A stretch of 64,000 nucleotides of DNA, taken from Nonlabens ulvanivorans. GTDB lineage: Bacteria > Bacteroidota > Bacteroidia > Flavobacteriales > Flavobacteriaceae. This document shows positions 43,093 through 52,745 of the stretch, one piece after another. Position numbers and translations under genes: made by a program. The first letter of the stretch is position 1. Every line of letters starts with the position of its first letter. The stretch spans positions 1,493,180 through 1,557,179 of the forward strand of contig NZ_JPJI01000032.1 of assembly GCF_000732625.1 (NCBI RefSeq), in the 5' to 3' direction. The notes under the pieces are model-generated. The model was not told the origin of the DNA. It saw only the letters and a program-made list of their open reading frames with translations, and did no database searches.

Positions 43093-44928
43093 TTATTGAT
43101 AGCCTGCTGCTTGTAAATTAAATAGCTTTTCATATAATTTAGGTTCTGACATAAGTTCTTCATGCGTTCCTATTTCTGCTACTGTACCGTTTTCAAGGAC
43201 CAATATTCTGTCTGCCATTCTAACGGTAGAAAATCGATGTGAGATGATGATACTAGTTTTACCTTTAGTAAGTCCTATAAAACGTTCAAACACGTCATAT
43301 TCTGCTTGTGCATCTAGTGCGCTAGTAGGTTCATCGAGTACAATTACATCTGCATCTTTCATATATGCTCTAGCAAGCGCTACTTTTTGCCATTGCCCAC
43401 CACTTAGTTCTTGCCCTTTTGCAAATCGTCTACCTAATTGTTGATCTATTCCGTCTTTCATAACTTCGACTACTTGGTTAGCGAGACTGCGATCTGCTGC
43501 GTCGTGTATCATAGGATCGTTAGTTAATTCACCAATGTTTCCGACAGCAATGTTTTCGCGTAAGCTGAATTCATACTTAAAAAAGTCTTGAAATATGACT
43601 CCAAAACGTTTTCTATACTCTTGTTTATTAAATTTAGAAATATTGATTCCGTCTAGTAAAATTTCCCCTTTTGTAGGTTCATAGAAACGTAGAATCAATT
43701 TAATCAAGGTAGTTTTTCCTGCACCATTTTGTCCCACAAATGCCATTTTCTCACCAGCTTTAATTTTAAAACTGATACCTTTTAAGACTTCTAAGTCACT
43801 ACCTGCATATCCAAAATGAACGTTTCTAATTTCAAAACCTTCTTTTATTTCTGCAGGAATAGGAGTGTAGACAGTCGCTTCATCAATAACCTCAATATCG
43901 AGAAAATCAAAGTAATCTCTTAGATATAAAGAGCTTTCTGAAATGGCTGTAAATCTTGAAAAGAAGCCTTGTAAATTATTGCGCAGTCTATTGAAGGAAC
44001 CAGATAAGAACGTTAATTCACCAATACTTAAGGTACCTGAAATCACTTTAAAAATGATAAAAATATAAGCGCCATAATAAGATAATATTCCCAATACATT
44101 AAATAGAGAGCCGTAAATGCTTTGCTTTAAAGATAGCTTTTTATTGATCTCATAATAATCACCAGATAATTTTCTAAATCGTGCAGCGATATAATCGGTT
44201 AGCCCAAAAAGCTTGACCTCTTTGGCGGTCTGATTATTAGCTCCTATAAACCTTAGATAGTCCAGTTCACGACGTTCTGCCGTCCAGCTGCGTGCCACAG
44301 AGTAGCGGTGAGAGCTGTATTTTGCCTCATTTATAAATGATGGTATGATACTTAATACTAACAAGATGATCAATAAGGGCTCAAAGTAAATTAAACCAGC
44401 AATTAACGATCCTATAGAAATGATACTTTGTATCTGACTTAAAGAGGCGCTCATCAATCCTACACGACCGCTAGTTTGTTGTCTTGCGCGCTCTAGTTTA
44501 TCATAAAAATCTGGATCTTCTAATTGTTCTAGAGTGAGTTCATTAGTTTTTCTAATGATTTTTTCTGAAGAAGCATTAGAATATAAATCACCTATAAGTC
44601 CATCCGTTAAATTGATCAATCGATTCAATAAATCAGCTATAATGGCTATTCCTAGTTCAATACCTACATAGGTCCATAATTGCGTCAGGTCTTGTTGATC
44701 CAGTGAGATTTGTAAAATCACCTCATCGATGATTAATTTACCGACCCACAAAAGTGCTACAGGACTAATAGCTGTAAGCAATCTTGCCACAAAATTGGTC
44801 ACAAATAATTTAGGACTAGTGCGCCATATTTCTTTAAAAAATCTAGGTAAGGTCTTTAATGCGCTGAAAGAGAACGTTTTTCCCTTTTTACTTTGTTCTT
44901 TTATGGATGCTGGTGCTCTTCTCGCCAC
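43093..44928 (-). CDS. ABC exporter, fused permease and ATPase (MsbA/type IV half-transporter)
   Basis: The product has 611 residues from a GTG start; an in-frame stop a few codons upstream leaves no earlier start. About six membrane segments lie in residues 35-320. The ATPase domain has Walker A FVGQNGAGKTTLI, Q-loop GVIFQDFFKYEFSL, signature ELSGGQWQKVALARA, Walker B ADVIVLDEPTSALDAQ and switch His in IIISHRFSTV. It should work as a homodimer exporting lipids, peptides or drugs; nothing local identifies the cargo. The degenerate palindrome-like sequence at about 44971 lies in its upstream region. Confidence 0.9.
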   Translation of the reverse strand: MARRAPASIKEQSKKGKTFSFSALKTLPRFFKEIWRTSPKLFVTNFVARLLTAISPVALLWVGKLIIDEVILQISLDQQDLTQLWTYVGIELGIAIIADLLNRLINLTDGLIGDLYSNASSEKIIRKTNELTLEQLEDPDFYDKLERARQQTSGRVGLMSASLSQIQSIISIGSLIAGLIYFEPLLIILLVLSIIPSFINEAKYSSHRYSVARSWTAERRELDYLRFIGANNQTAKEVKLFGLTDYIAARFRKLSGDYYEINKKLSLKQSIYGSLFNVLGILSYYGAYIFIIFKVISGTLSIGELTFLSGSFNRLRNNLQGFFSRFTAISESSLYLRDYFDFLDIEVIDEATVYTPIPAEIKEGFEIRNVHFGYAGSDLEVLKGISFKIKAGEKMAFVGQNGAGKTTLIKLILRFYEPTKGEILLDGINISKFNKQEYRKRFGVIFQDFFKYEFSLRENIAVGNIGELTNDPMIHDAADRSLANQVVEVMKDGIDQQLGRRFAKGQELSGGQWQKVALARAYMKDADVIVLDEPTSALDAQAEYDVFERFIGLTKGKTSIIISHRFSTVRMADRILVLENGTVAEIGTHEELMSEPKLYEKLFNLQAAGYQ

Positions 44929-45060
44929 GTTATTTGTTTATAATGTAAAGGTAAAGCGATTTATACAGTTCGCTTACGCGAAAAAGTAATTTAAACATTC
45001 CTTAAGAACTTTAAAAAACGTCTACTTTATTAGTAAATCATATTAAATACTCGAGCTTCT

Positions 45061-45417
45061 TTACAGGTAAGGATTACCACTATAATGTCTAGGATATTTT
45101 TTACTCCAATCTTTACGCTTATTATAAATCACTAGTTTGAGTTCATTCAATTCGGGATGGCTTTTTTCTAGCTTTTTCATCACTGCAGACATTTCTTTTA
45201 CTTGTTCTACCGTTATGTGTTCATTCCATATTAGTTGAGTTCCATATTTCTCTATCGCTTGAATACGATGATGCTTCACAGCATTTTGAAAATGATGCCA
45301 GTCAGCATCTATAGTTTTAGCATCTCTCTTTTTTATTATTGATAAATAGTAGAAGAAGAAAATCACAATGGAAAAAATAACTACCATTGTAACTAATAAT
45401 ATGATGGCACTATTCAT
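45061..45417 (-). CDS. Small single-span membrane protein, uncharacterised
   Basis: The product has 118 residues. One N-terminal membrane segment (about 5-26) is followed by a basic, helical cytoplasmic or periplasmic part rich in His, Lys and Trp (DADWHHFQNAVKHHRIQAIEKYG, then KDWSKKYPRHYSGNPYL). No family is recognised. It starts 17 bp after the stop of the next upstream gene and is probably in one unit with it. Confidence 0.55.
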   Translation of the reverse strand: MNSAIILLVTMVVIFSIVIFFFYYLSIIKKRDAKTIDADWHHFQNAVKHHRIQAIEKYGTQLIWNEHITVEQVKEMSAVMKKLEKSHPELNELKLVIYNKRKDWSKKYPRHYSGNPYL

Positions 45418-45434
45418 CTAAGGAAATGTTTTAA

Positions 45435-45956
45435 TTATTTCTCTTCCTTTTTTAAATCCACCATTTCAATGATGTATGGCTCTATACCCAACATGATAAA
45501 GTCTACATGCAATGTGAAGAGTACATTCTTTTGAGATTTATCTTTAAAAATTAATAAGCCTTCATAACCTGGCTGTCCTAATTTAAATATCGCTCGTGTT
45601 TTATATAGTAAATCTACATATTCAACCTTCTTCCAGTTGATATTGAACTTTTGTGCGGCTTCTCTAATAGCGTCATGATCCTCTTTAAGTAGTTCTGCAT
45701 ATCGAGTTCTACTCACTGCTTTTATAATTTCTTTATCCTCATCAGACATTAATAAATCTGGTGAGTCTGCAGCTTTATTTAAAAGAATTAATGAAACCAT
45801 GTGACTCTTATAAGTCGATAAACCAAAAGCTTCTCGATCACTGATATCTTCAATTAATTCATAAGCTTTATTCTTCATCAAGTTGACCGTTTCATTCTGC
45901 GCAGTACTCAATTGGAAGAATAAAAGTAGAAATAGGGCAGTGGTGATATTTTTCAT
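45435..45956 (-). CDS. Secreted protein of unknown function
   Basis: The product has 173 residues with a signal peptide (MKNITTALFLLLFFQLSTAQ) and a mostly helical N-terminal half. The C-terminal part has several strands (VEYVDLLYKTRAIFKLGQPGYEGLLIFKDKSQKNVLFTLHVDFIMLG), reminiscent of small single-domain periplasmic proteins. No family is recognised. A good Bacteroidota promoter precedes it (45981-46009), so it heads a two-gene unit with the single-span protein downstream. Confidence 0.6.
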   Translation of the reverse strand: MKNITTALFLLLFFQLSTAQNETVNLMKNKAYELIEDISDREAFGLSTYKSHMVSLILLNKAADSPDLLMSDEDKEIIKAVSRTRYAELLKEDHDAIREAAQKFNINWKKVEYVDLLYKTRAIFKLGQPGYEGLLIFKDKSQKNVLFTLHVDFIMLGIEPYIIEMVDLKKEEK

Positions 45957-45980
45957 ATGGTATCAATAATCTAATTGCTT

Positions 45981-46009
45981 CAAAGATAAAGATTGTGTGT
46001 CTATCTCAA
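45981..46009 (-). promoter_or_regulatory. Promoter with -33 and -7 elements
   Basis: On the minus strand TTG, an 18-bp spacer and TATCTTTG fit the Bacteroidota promoter pattern. The -7 box lies 24 bp before the ATG of the secreted protein. Confidence 0.55.
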
Positions 46010-46051
46010 TTCTGTCACAGATTATAATCTAGATGTTTTATCCATCATGCA

Positions 46052-46086
46052 AAAAATCCCCAAACCATATGTTTTGGGGATTTTAA
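46052..46086 (-). terminator. Terminator after katG
   Basis: AAATCCCCAAAAC and the imperfect GTTTGGGGATTT-type arm form a strong hairpin with T residues at the end of the minus transcript. Confidence 0.82.
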
Positions 46087-46104
46087 TATTAAAATTTATT
46101 TGTC

Positions 46105-48402
46105 TTATTCTAAATCAAATCGATCTAGATTCATCACTTTAGTCCATGCTGCTACAAAATCATTTACAAAACGCTCTTTTGCATCTTCACTTGCATATAC
46201 TTCAGACAGTGCTCTTAATTCAGAATTAGAACCGAATATTAAATCAACGCGAGTCGCATCCCATTTTTTGTTATTTGTATTGCGCTCTACAATCTCAAAT
46301 AAATTCTTATTATTTTCTACTGGTTTCCAACTATAATCCATGCTCAATAGATTTTTAAAGAAATCATTTGATAACGTTCCTGGCTGCTCTGTAAGGATTC
46401 CAGTTTTAGAACCATCATAATTTGCACCTAGTGCACGCATTCCACCTACTAATACAGTCATTTCTGGTGCACTTAATGTTAACTGTTGTGCTTTATCTAC
46501 TAATAACTGTTCTGATGTAAGAGTATATTCCTTTTGCTGAAAGTTAGTAAATCCATCTGCCATAGGCTTCAATAAGTTAGTGCCATCGATATCTGTTTGA
46601 TCTTGTGTAGCATCAGTTCTTCCTGGTGTAAAAGGTACGTCAATAGAGTAACCTGCTTTTTTCGCAGCATTTTCAATAGCCACATTACCACCTAATACCA
46701 CAAGGTCTGCTATAGATATCTTTGTACTTGAAGTATCAAAATCGTTTTTAATATCTTGGTAAACCTTGAGTACTTTTTTCAATTGAGCTGGATTGTTTGA
46801 AGCCCAATTTATTTGAGGTTCTAATTGTATTCTACCACCATTTGCTCCACCACGACGGTCTCCATGACGGTAAGTAGATGCGGCGTTCCATGCAGTTGTA
46901 ACTAGCTCATTAGTCGTTAATCCAGATGCTTTTATTTTACCTTTCAGTATATTGATATCGCTAGTAGATACTAATTTGTAATCTCTAGTTGGTACTGGGT
47001 CTTGCCAGATAAATTGCTCTTGAGGCACTTCAGGTCCTAGATAAGTAGTGCTAGGTCCCATATCTCTATGTGTTAGTTTGAACCACGCTTTCGCGAAAGC
47101 GGCATCAAATTCCTCAGGGTTTTCATAAAATCTCTTAGAAATCTTTAAGTATTCTGGATCTTTAATCAAAGATAAATCGGTCACTAGCATTGTAGGAGCA
47201 ACTTGCTTATCCTTATCAAATGCATGTGGATACATTTTTTCTGGGTTTACAGCCTCAAATTGGTGAGCGCCTCCAGGACTTTTAGTTAGTTTCCATTCGT
47301 GTTCAAAAAGACTTTTAAAATAACCGATTCCCCATTGTGTAGGTGTATTAGTCCATGTAACTTCTAAACCAGAGGTAACAGCATCTGCTCCTTTACCGCT
47401 TTTATGAGCGCTTTTCCATCCCATTCCTTGGTCTTCAATTGCTGCACCTTCTGGAGCGGCACCTAAATTCTCACCGCTAGAAGCACCATGTGTTTTTCCT
47501 AAGGTATGACCACCTGCAATTAGTGCTACAGTTTCTTCATCGTTCATTCCCATACGACCAAAAGTCTGACGGATATCGTGTGCCGCCAATACTGGATCTG
47601 GATTACCGTTAGGACCTTCTGGGTTTACATAGATTAATCCCATTTGTGAGGCTGCTAGTGGTGTTTCTAATTCTCTATCTTCATTGAATCGTTCATCACC
47701 TAGCATTTCGCTCTCAGAACCCCAATAAACATTAGTCTGTGGTTCCCATGTATCTTCACGACCACCAGCAAATCCTAGTGTTTCAAATCCCATATTTTCA
47801 AAAGAAACATTTCCTGCTAGAATCATTAAATCTGCCCAAGATATTTTCTGACCATATTTTTGTTTTACCGGCCATAATAACCTTCTTGCTTTATCAAGGT
47901 TAGCATTATCTGCCCAGCTATTTTGAGGTGCAAATCGTTGTTTACCTTCACGCGTTCCACCACGGCCATCTCCAGTTCTATAAGTACCAGCACTGTGCCA
48001 CGCCATTCTAATGAATAGTCCGCCATAGTTACCAAAATCTGCAGGCCACCAGTCTTTTGAGTCTGTTAAAGCTAGTTCGATATCCTTCTTAAGCGCATCA
48101 TAATCTAGGCTTTCAAATTCTTTCTTATAGTTAAATTGTTCTCCTAACGGATTAGACATATCACTGTTTTGACGTAGGACACTTAAGTCTAAAGAATTAG
48201 GATACCATTGCTGGTTGGTTTTACCTTCACCTTTAGTCATTGATCCTGCTGACTTTGTACTACCAAAGCCAAGTGGACACTCAGCCTTACTTGTTGCAGC
48301 TACATCAGTAGGCTTATTCATGTGGAAGGTGTAATAATAGCCTCCAAAAAGACCTAGTAAAGCGACTATCGCTATACTTGAATAAATTAAAATTGTTTTC
48401 AT
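46105..48402 (-). CDS. katG: Catalase-peroxidase KatG with N-terminal membrane/export segment
   Basis: The product has 765 residues. The frame is open to 48447, but the ATG at 48402 is chosen: the -7 box lies at 48420-48427 and the protein then begins [20 protein letters not shown]. Both peroxidase-like domains are present. Distal-site residues are Arg132, Trp135 and His136 ([12 protein letters not shown]). The Tyr ([12 protein letters not shown]) and Met ([26 protein letters not shown]) that complete the Trp-Tyr-Met adduct are there, as is the proximal His. It removes H2O2 by catalase and peroxidase reactions using heme b. The hydrophobic N-terminus (about 4-22) is extra relative to cytoplasmic KatG and implies export or inner-membrane anchoring. 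Dispersed palindrome copy 11 is inside the gene, read AFAKA. Confidence 0.93.
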   Translation of the reverse strand: MKTILIYSSIAIVALLGLFGGYYYTFHMNKPTDVAATSKAECPLGFGSTKSAGSMTKGEGKTNQQWYPNSLDLSVLRQNSDMSNPLGEQFNYKKEFESLDYDALKKDIELALTDSKDWWPADFGNYGGLFIRMAWHSAGTYRTGDGRGGTREGKQRFAPQNSWADNANLDKARRLLWPVKQKYGQKISWADLMILAGNVSFENMGFETLGFAGGREDTWEPQTNVYWGSESEMLGDERFNEDRELETPLAASQMGLIYVNPEGPNGNPDPVLAAHDIRQTFGRMGMNDEETVALIAGGHTLGKTHGASSGENLGAAPEGAAIEDQGMGWKSAHKSGKGADAVTSGLEVTWTNTPTQWGIGYFKSLFEHEWKLTKSPGGAHQFEAVNPEKMYPHAFDKDKQVAPTMLVTDLSLIKDPEYLKISKRFYENPEEFDAAFAKAWFKLTHRDMGPSTTYLGPEVPQEQFIWQDPVPTRDYKLVSTSDINILKGKIKASGLTTNELVTTAWNAASTYRHGDRRGGANGGRIQLEPQINWASNNPAQLKKVLKVYQDIKNDFDTSSTKISIADLVVLGGNVAIENAAKKAGYSIDVPFTPGRTDATQDQTDIDGTNLLKPMADGFTNFQQKEYTLTSEQLLVDKAQQLTLSAPEMTVLVGGMRALGANYDGSKTGILTEQPGTLSNDFFKNLLSMDYSWKPVENNKNLFEIVERNTNNKKWDATRVDLIFGSNSELRALSEVYASEDAKERFVNDFVAAWTKVMNLDRFDLE
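47086..47101. repeat. Dispersed palindrome copy 11 (inside katG)
   Basis: CGCTTTCGCGAAAGCG encodes AFAKA before [11 protein letters not shown]. An Ala-Phe-Ala/Arg-Ala stretch is common here in KatG proteins, so this copy could be partly due to protein conservation. Confidence 0.85.
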
Positions 48403-48419
48403 GTTTATTGATTTGTTCG

Positions 48420-48427
48420 CAAACTTA
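48420..48427 (-). promoter_or_regulatory. katG -7 box
   Basis: TAAGTTTG on the minus strand matches TAnnTTTG, 18 bp before the ATG at 48402. A TTG lies 17 bp upstream as a possible -33 element. Confidence 0.55.
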
Positions 48428-48457
48428 TCATAATTACAATCTATCAATAATAATTAT
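48425..48457. promoter_or_regulatory. Two PerR/Fur-like boxes overlapping the katG promoter
   Basis: On the minus strand TTGTAATTATGATAA (48425-48439) matches 12 of the 14 fixed positions of the PerR box TTATAATnATTATAA. ATAATTATTAT (48447-48457) matches the inner ATAATnATTAT exactly. AT richness makes chance matches likely, so this is tentative. Confidence 0.3.
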
Positions 48458-48640
48458 CCATAAATATATTCTATTAAAATATTATTCAAAGTAATTTACC
48501 TATTCATGGTACAACTTGGTATTAGAAGAATGTTTTGAATCTATATGGAGTGAGAATAGAGGTATCTTAATGATAACACACAGTATATAACTTCATCGTT
48601 ACCATTTTTATCATATTTGTTAGGTATTGGATAGTATAAA

Positions 48641-48676
48641 AAAAAATCCTTGAACTATAAGTTCAAGGATTTTTAA
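48641..48676 (-). terminator. Terminator after dnaK
   Basis: AAAATCCTTGAAC and GTTCAAGGATTTT form a 13-bp stem with a TATAA loop and a T-run on the minus transcript. Confidence 0.88.
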
Positions 48677-48726
48677 ATATATCCAGTTAACTGAGTTCAA
48701 TTAACTGTTAATTAAATTAGCTATGC

Positions 48727-50631
48727 TTATTTAACTTCTTCAAAATCTACATCTTCAACATCACTTGTGTCATCACCAGCTTGTTGTTGTGCGCCAGCGT
48801 CTGGTCCAGGTTGTCCACCTTGAGCATCTGCTTGAGCTTTGTACATTTCTTCACTTGCTGCTGTCCAAACTGTGTTTAGTTTTTCTAGAGCAGGATCGAT
48901 TACTGCGATATCTTTAGTTTCATAAGCTGCTTTTAACTCAGTAAGCGCCTCAGTAATTGGTGCTTTTTTGTCTTCTGGTAACTTATCACCAAATTCTTCT
49001 AACTGTTGCTCAGTTTGGAAAATCATCTGATCTGCTGCGTTCAACTTGTCTGCAGTTTCTTTTGCTTTTGCATCAGCATCAGCATTTGCAGCAGCATCTT
49101 GCTTCATTTTCTCAATTTCTTCTTCACTAAGTCCAGAAGAAGCCTCGATACGGATATCTTGTTTCTTACCAGTTGCTTTATCCTCTGCACTTACTTTAAT
49201 GATACCGTTAGCATCAATGTCAAAAGTAACTTCAATTTGTGGAGTACCGCGACGTGCTGGTGGAATGTCAGATAAGTGGAAACGACCGATCGTCTTGTTA
49301 TCTGCAGCCATAGAACGTTCTCCTTGAATCACGTGGATCTCAACACTAGGTTGATTATCTGCCGCTGTAGAGAATACTTGTGACTTTTTAGTAGGAATGG
49401 TTGTGTTAGACTCAATTAATTTAGTCATGACACCACCCATAGTTTCAATACCTAAAGAAAGTGGAGTTACATCTAATAAAAGAACGTCTTTTACATCACC
49501 AGTTAAAACACCACCTTGAATTGCAGCACCTATCGCTACAACCTCATCAGGATTTACACCTTTTGATGGAGCTTTACCAAAGAATTTCTCAACGGCTTCT
49601 TGTACAGCAGGAATACGAGTTGATCCACCTACTAGGATGATTTCATCAATATCACCAGTTGAAAGACCAGCATTTTTTAATGCTGTCTGACATGGCTCGA
49701 TAGTTCTTTTTACTAAGTCAGAGATAAGTTTCTCAAAAGCAGATTTTGTAAGTGTTTTTACAAGGTGCTTAGGACCACTAGCAGTAGCTGTTACATATGG
49801 TAAGTTAATTTCTGTCTGTGCGCTAGAAGAAAGTTCAATTTTTGCTTTTTCAGCAGCTTCTTTAAGACGTTGTAAAGCCATAGGATCTTGTCTAAGATCG
49901 ATATCTTCGGCAGTCTTAAATTCATCTGCTAACCAGTCGATGATTTTTTGATCTACATCATCACCACCTAAGTGTGTATCACCATCAGTAGATAGTACTT
50001 CAAATACACCATCACCTAATTCTAATATAGAAACATCATGTGTTCCACCACCGAAGTCAAATACAACGATTTTTTGATCTGTATCTTTTTTATCCATACC
50101 ATAAGCTAGTGCCGCAGCAGTAGGCTCATTAATGATACGTTCTACTTTAAGACCTGCGATCTCACCAGCTTCTTTAGTTGCTTGACGTTGAGAATCGTTA
50201 AAGTAAGCAGGTACAGTAATTACAGCACCAGTTACTTCTTGTCCTAAATAATCTTCTGCTGTTTTCTTCATTTTTTGAAGAATCATAGCACTTAATTCTT
50301 GAGGTGTATACAAACGACCATCGATATCTACACGTGGTGTATCATTATCACCTTTAACTACACTGTAAGGTACACGTGAAGCTTCATTGCTAGACTCGCT
50401 AAATTTGTTACCCATAAAACGCTTTACAGATGCAACCGTTTTAGTAGGGTTAGTTACCGCTTGTCTTTTTGCAGGATCACCTACTTTAATCTCACCACCT
50501 TCAACAAAGGCGATTACAGATGGAGTAGTTCTTTTTCCTTCAGCATTAGGAATTACTACAGGCTCGCTTCCTTCCATTACAGAAACACAGCTGTTTGTCG
50601 TCCCTAAGTCTATTCCGATTATTTTACTCAT
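48727..50631 (-). CDS. dnaK: Molecular chaperone DnaK (Hsp70)
   Basis: The product has 634 residues, full length. The nucleotide-binding domain (about 1-385) begins [21 protein letters not shown] and contains [49 protein letters not shown] and [13 protein letters not shown]. The linker is [25 protein letters not shown], then come the substrate-binding beta domain and the lid. The tail ends in [15 protein letters not shown], the acidic DnaK terminus. It is an ATP-dependent chaperone working with DnaJ and GrpE, neither of which is nearby. No CIRCE element was seen; the upstream region has a TGACA/TGTCA repeat of unknown meaning. Confidence 0.97.
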   Translation of the reverse strand: MSKIIGIDLGTTNSCVSVMEGSEPVVIPNAEGKRTTPSVIAFVEGGEIKVGDPAKRQAVTNPTKTVASVKRFMGNKFSESSNEASRVPYSVVKGDNDTPRVDIDGRLYTPQELSAMILQKMKKTAEDYLGQEVTGAVITVPAYFNDSQRQATKEAGEIAGLKVERIINEPTAAALAYGMDKKDTDQKIVVFDFGGGTHDVSILELGDGVFEVLSTDGDTHLGGDDVDQKIIDWLADEFKTAEDIDLRQDPMALQRLKEAAEKAKIELSSSAQTEINLPYVTATASGPKHLVKTLTKSAFEKLISDLVKRTIEPCQTALKNAGLSTGDIDEIILVGGSTRIPAVQEAVEKFFGKAPSKGVNPDEVVAIGAAIQGGVLTGDVKDVLLLDVTPLSLGIETMGGVMTKLIESNTTIPTKKSQVFSTAADNQPSVEIHVIQGERSMAADNKTIGRFHLSDIPPARRGTPQIEVTFDIDANGIIKVSAEDKATGKKQDIRIEASSGLSEEEIEKMKQDAAANADADAKAKETADKLNAADQMIFQTEQQLEEFGDKLPEDKKAPITEALTELKAAYETKDIAVIDPALEKLNTVWTAASEEMYKAQADAQGGQPGPDAGAQQQAGDDTSDVEDVDFEEVK

Positions 50632-50691
50632 TATAAATGTATTTTAATTTTAATGTTCAATTTTTTACACTTTCCTTAGGTCAATGTTTGT

Positions 50692-50720
50692 GCCATGACA
50701 GTGTTAGTGACACGATGTCA
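50692..50720. promoter_or_regulatory. TGACA/TGTCA repeat upstream of dnaK
   Basis: TGACACGATGTCA (50708-50720) is an inverted repeat with a 3-bp spacer, preceded by another ATGACA about 14 bp away. It lies 60-90 bp upstream of the dnaK ATG, where a heat-shock operator could act. This is a guess from position and symmetry. Confidence 0.25.
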
Positions 50721-50762
50721 TTATTGTTGTAAAAATGGCATTTCTAAAGTTGTATTGGTCTC

Positions 50763-50776
50763 ACTTTCGCGGAAGC
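50763..50776. repeat. Dispersed palindrome copy 12, degenerate
   Basis: ACTTTCGCGGAAGC differs from the core at two positions. It lies in the dnaK upstream region and is probably a decayed copy. Confidence 0.55.
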
Positions 50777-50923
50777 GTATAATAACACAGTATCTAAATA
50801 ATACTGACGCTAGCCGTTGTATAGAGTGAATAATGTCAAGTATTGTTTAATGAAATTGAATCTTGAAGAATGATTTTCATGGTTTTATTAAATCCAATAA
50901 GATGCTGTCAGTTAATAGAAAAT

Positions 50924-51160
50924 TTAAGAATCTGTCGCTTTTTTAAAACTTCTTACCAAATAAAGAAATAAGAAAAGTATTAATGCCATCCATGGTGCAC
51001 CATGCATGAAGGTGTCCCAATAATCCATTAATCCCATACCATCGCCACCACCAGCAATCCATTTTAACTTACCCCAAATATGAGGTTCTGGACTAAATGG
51101 TGCTAGACCTAATGTGAGACTAGCGATTAAGGCAAGAAGTATATTTCGTTTTAAATTCAT
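50924..51160 (-). CDS. Small two-span membrane protein of unknown function
   Basis: The product has 78 residues from the ATG at 51160; the frame extends to 51202, but that would add a non-hydrophobic lead of 14 residues before MNLKRN. Two hydrophobic segments (about 5-21 and 54-71) flank a loop reading EPHIWGKLKWIAGGGDGMGLMDYWDTFMHGAPW, rich in Gly, Trp and His. I believe similar short proteins occur in other Flavobacteriia, but the function is unknown to me. It is divergent from pepD and ends 293 bp from the dnaK start. Confidence 0.65.
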   Translation of the reverse strand: MNLKRNILLALIASLTLGLAPFSPEPHIWGKLKWIAGGGDGMGLMDYWDTFMHGAPWMALILFLFLYLVRSFKKATDS

Positions 51161-51225
51161 GCGAGCAATATAACAATTGTTAGGAAAAAAAGCGGTAATC
51201 AAATGGTAGAGCCATTATGCTATCT

Positions 51226-51233
51226 TATCTTAG
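51226..51233 (+). promoter_or_regulatory. -7-like box of pepD
   Basis: TATCTTAG is a 7/8 match to TAnnTTTG, 20 bp before the ATG at 51254. It argues against the upstream in-frame start at 51203. Confidence 0.4.
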
Positions 51234-51253
51234 CCCTTCAAAATAAAGAAGCT

Positions 51254-52708
51254 ATGTCAGAAGAAGTAAGAAAGCAGGAACCACAGGTGCTTTGGAATCA
51301 TTTTGCAGATTTAAACGCCGTACCGAGACCTTCAAAAAAGGAGGAACGTGTACGAGCTTTTATGGTAGATTTTGGTAAAAAACTAGGTCTCGAGGTTATA
51401 GAAGATGCGATAGGTAATGTAATTATTAAAAAACCTGCCAGTCCCGGAATGGAAGATCGTAAAACGATAATCATGCAGTCGCATATAGACATGGTGCATC
51501 AAAAAAATAATGACACAGATTTTGATTTCCTTACTCAAGGTATTGATATGTATGTAGATGGAGATATTATTGCTGCTCATGGAACAACACTAGGTGCCGA
51601 TAATGGAATAGGAGTAGCGGCTATTATGTCTGTATTATCCTCTAGTGATATTGCTCATCCAGCGATAGAGGCATTATTTACTATCGATGAAGAAACAGGT
51701 ATGACAGGTGCAAAAGAACTGGATAAGACGATTTTATCTGGTACAATACTTTTAAATCTAGATACTGAAGAAGATGATGAGATTGATATAGGTTGTGCTG
51801 GTGGTGTAGACATTACAGCAACCAAGGAATACGAACTAGAAAACATACCTGTGGATTATACTACAGCAGTTCTGACGGTTAAGGGACTTAATGGTGGACA
51901 TAGTGGTATGGACATTATTAAGGGCTTGGGTAATGCAAATAAGATGATGACGCGCTTGCTAGACGCGATGCAAAAGGTAGAAGATGTTCATGTAGAAAGC
52001 ATTCATGGTGGTAGCTTGCGTAATGCGATACCACGCGAAGCAAATGCGATCATCAGTTTTAAGAAAACTGATGAGTTAATGGATCAATTTAAACGTTGTA
52101 AAGCAGCCATCCATGATGAATATAAATCACTAGAGGCAAAACTTGATATCTCTTTAACAGACACTACAGCATCTAAACTAGTGTTGAGTGCAAGTGATAG
52201 CCGCAACTTAGTTTTTACTCTATTAGGAATTCACAATGGAGTGTACAGAATGAGTCCAGATATAGCAGATCTAGTTGAAACTTCTAATAATCTTGCTCGG
52301 GTAGTTTTGGACAACGGATTTTTACAGATAGCTTGTTTAACACGTTCTTCTGTAGATAGTTCTAAGACTGATCTTGCTTCATCAATAAGTGGAGTAATGA
52401 AACTTGCAGGAATGAATGTGGTACTTTCTGGAGATTATCCAGGATGGCAGCCTAATACTGATAGTGCTATTTTAGAAATTGCTAAAGCAAAGTATGAGAC
52501 TTTATTTAATCATACTCCTAGAGTAGTGGCTTGTCACGCTGGACTAGAGTGTGGGATTTTAGGAGAACGTTATCCAGGATTAGATATGGTTTCTTTTGGC
52601 CCTAATATTAGAGGAGCGCATAGCCCTGATGAACATGTTGAGATTCCTTCAGTTCAGAAATTCTGGAAGTATTTACTAGAGATATTGAAAGATATTCCCA
52701 AAATTTAA
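51254..52708 (+). CDS. pepD: Aminoacyl-histidine dipeptidase (M20 family)
   Basis: The product has 484 residues. The ATG at 51254 is preferred over 51203 because family members begin close to this point and a -7-like box lies between the two. M20 metal-ligand motifs are MQSHIDMVHQ, LGADNGIGVAAIMSVL (bridging Asp), IDEETGMTGAKEL (general base Glu) and the C-terminal ECGILGERYPGLDMVSFGPNIRGAHSPDEHVEI. The dimerisation domain with GGHSGMDI lies between them. It hydrolyses Xaa-His dipeptides such as carnosine in the cytoplasm and is probably zinc dependent. It is monocistronic, followed by the terminator of the convergent gene. Confidence 0.93.
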   Translation: MSEEVRKQEPQVLWNHFADLNAVPRPSKKEERVRAFMVDFGKKLGLEVIEDAIGNVIIKKPASPGMEDRKTIIMQSHIDMVHQKNNDTDFDFLTQGIDMYVDGDIIAAHGTTLGADNGIGVAAIMSVLSSSDIAHPAIEALFTIDEETGMTGAKELDKTILSGTILLNLDTEEDDEIDIGCAGGVDITATKEYELENIPVDYTTAVLTVKGLNGGHSGMDIIKGLGNANKMMTRLLDAMQKVEDVHVESIHGGSLRNAIPREANAIISFKKTDELMDQFKRCKAAIHDEYKSLEAKLDISLTDTTASKLVLSASDSRNLVFTLLGIHNGVYRMSPDIADLVETSNNLARVVLDNGFLQIACLTRSSVDSSKTDLASSISGVMKLAGMNVVLSGDYPGWQPNTDSAILEIAKAKYETLFNHTPRVVACHAGLECGILGERYPGLDMVSFGPNIRGAHSPDEHVEIPSVQKFWKYLLEILKDIPKI

Positions 52709-52745
52709 TGGTGGTTGATGACTAGTCAACTCAATAGGATAAAAG

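Larger units (their letters stand above)
48403..48726. other. Intergenic region between dnaK and katG
   Basis: No gene was found. The region holds the katG promoter and possible PerR-like boxes at the katG side, and the dnaK terminator at the other. The AT-rich middle (about 48480-48630) shows nothing recognisable. Confidence 0.6.

Noticed and set aside
44971-44988. CGCTTACGCGAAAAAG as another dispersed palindrome copy
   Set aside because: There are too many mismatches and symmetry is lost; it may be a decayed copy but is not counted.
50632-50923. CIRCE element for HrcA control of dnaK
   Set aside because: Neither TTAGCACTC nor GAGTGCTAA is present upstream of dnaK.
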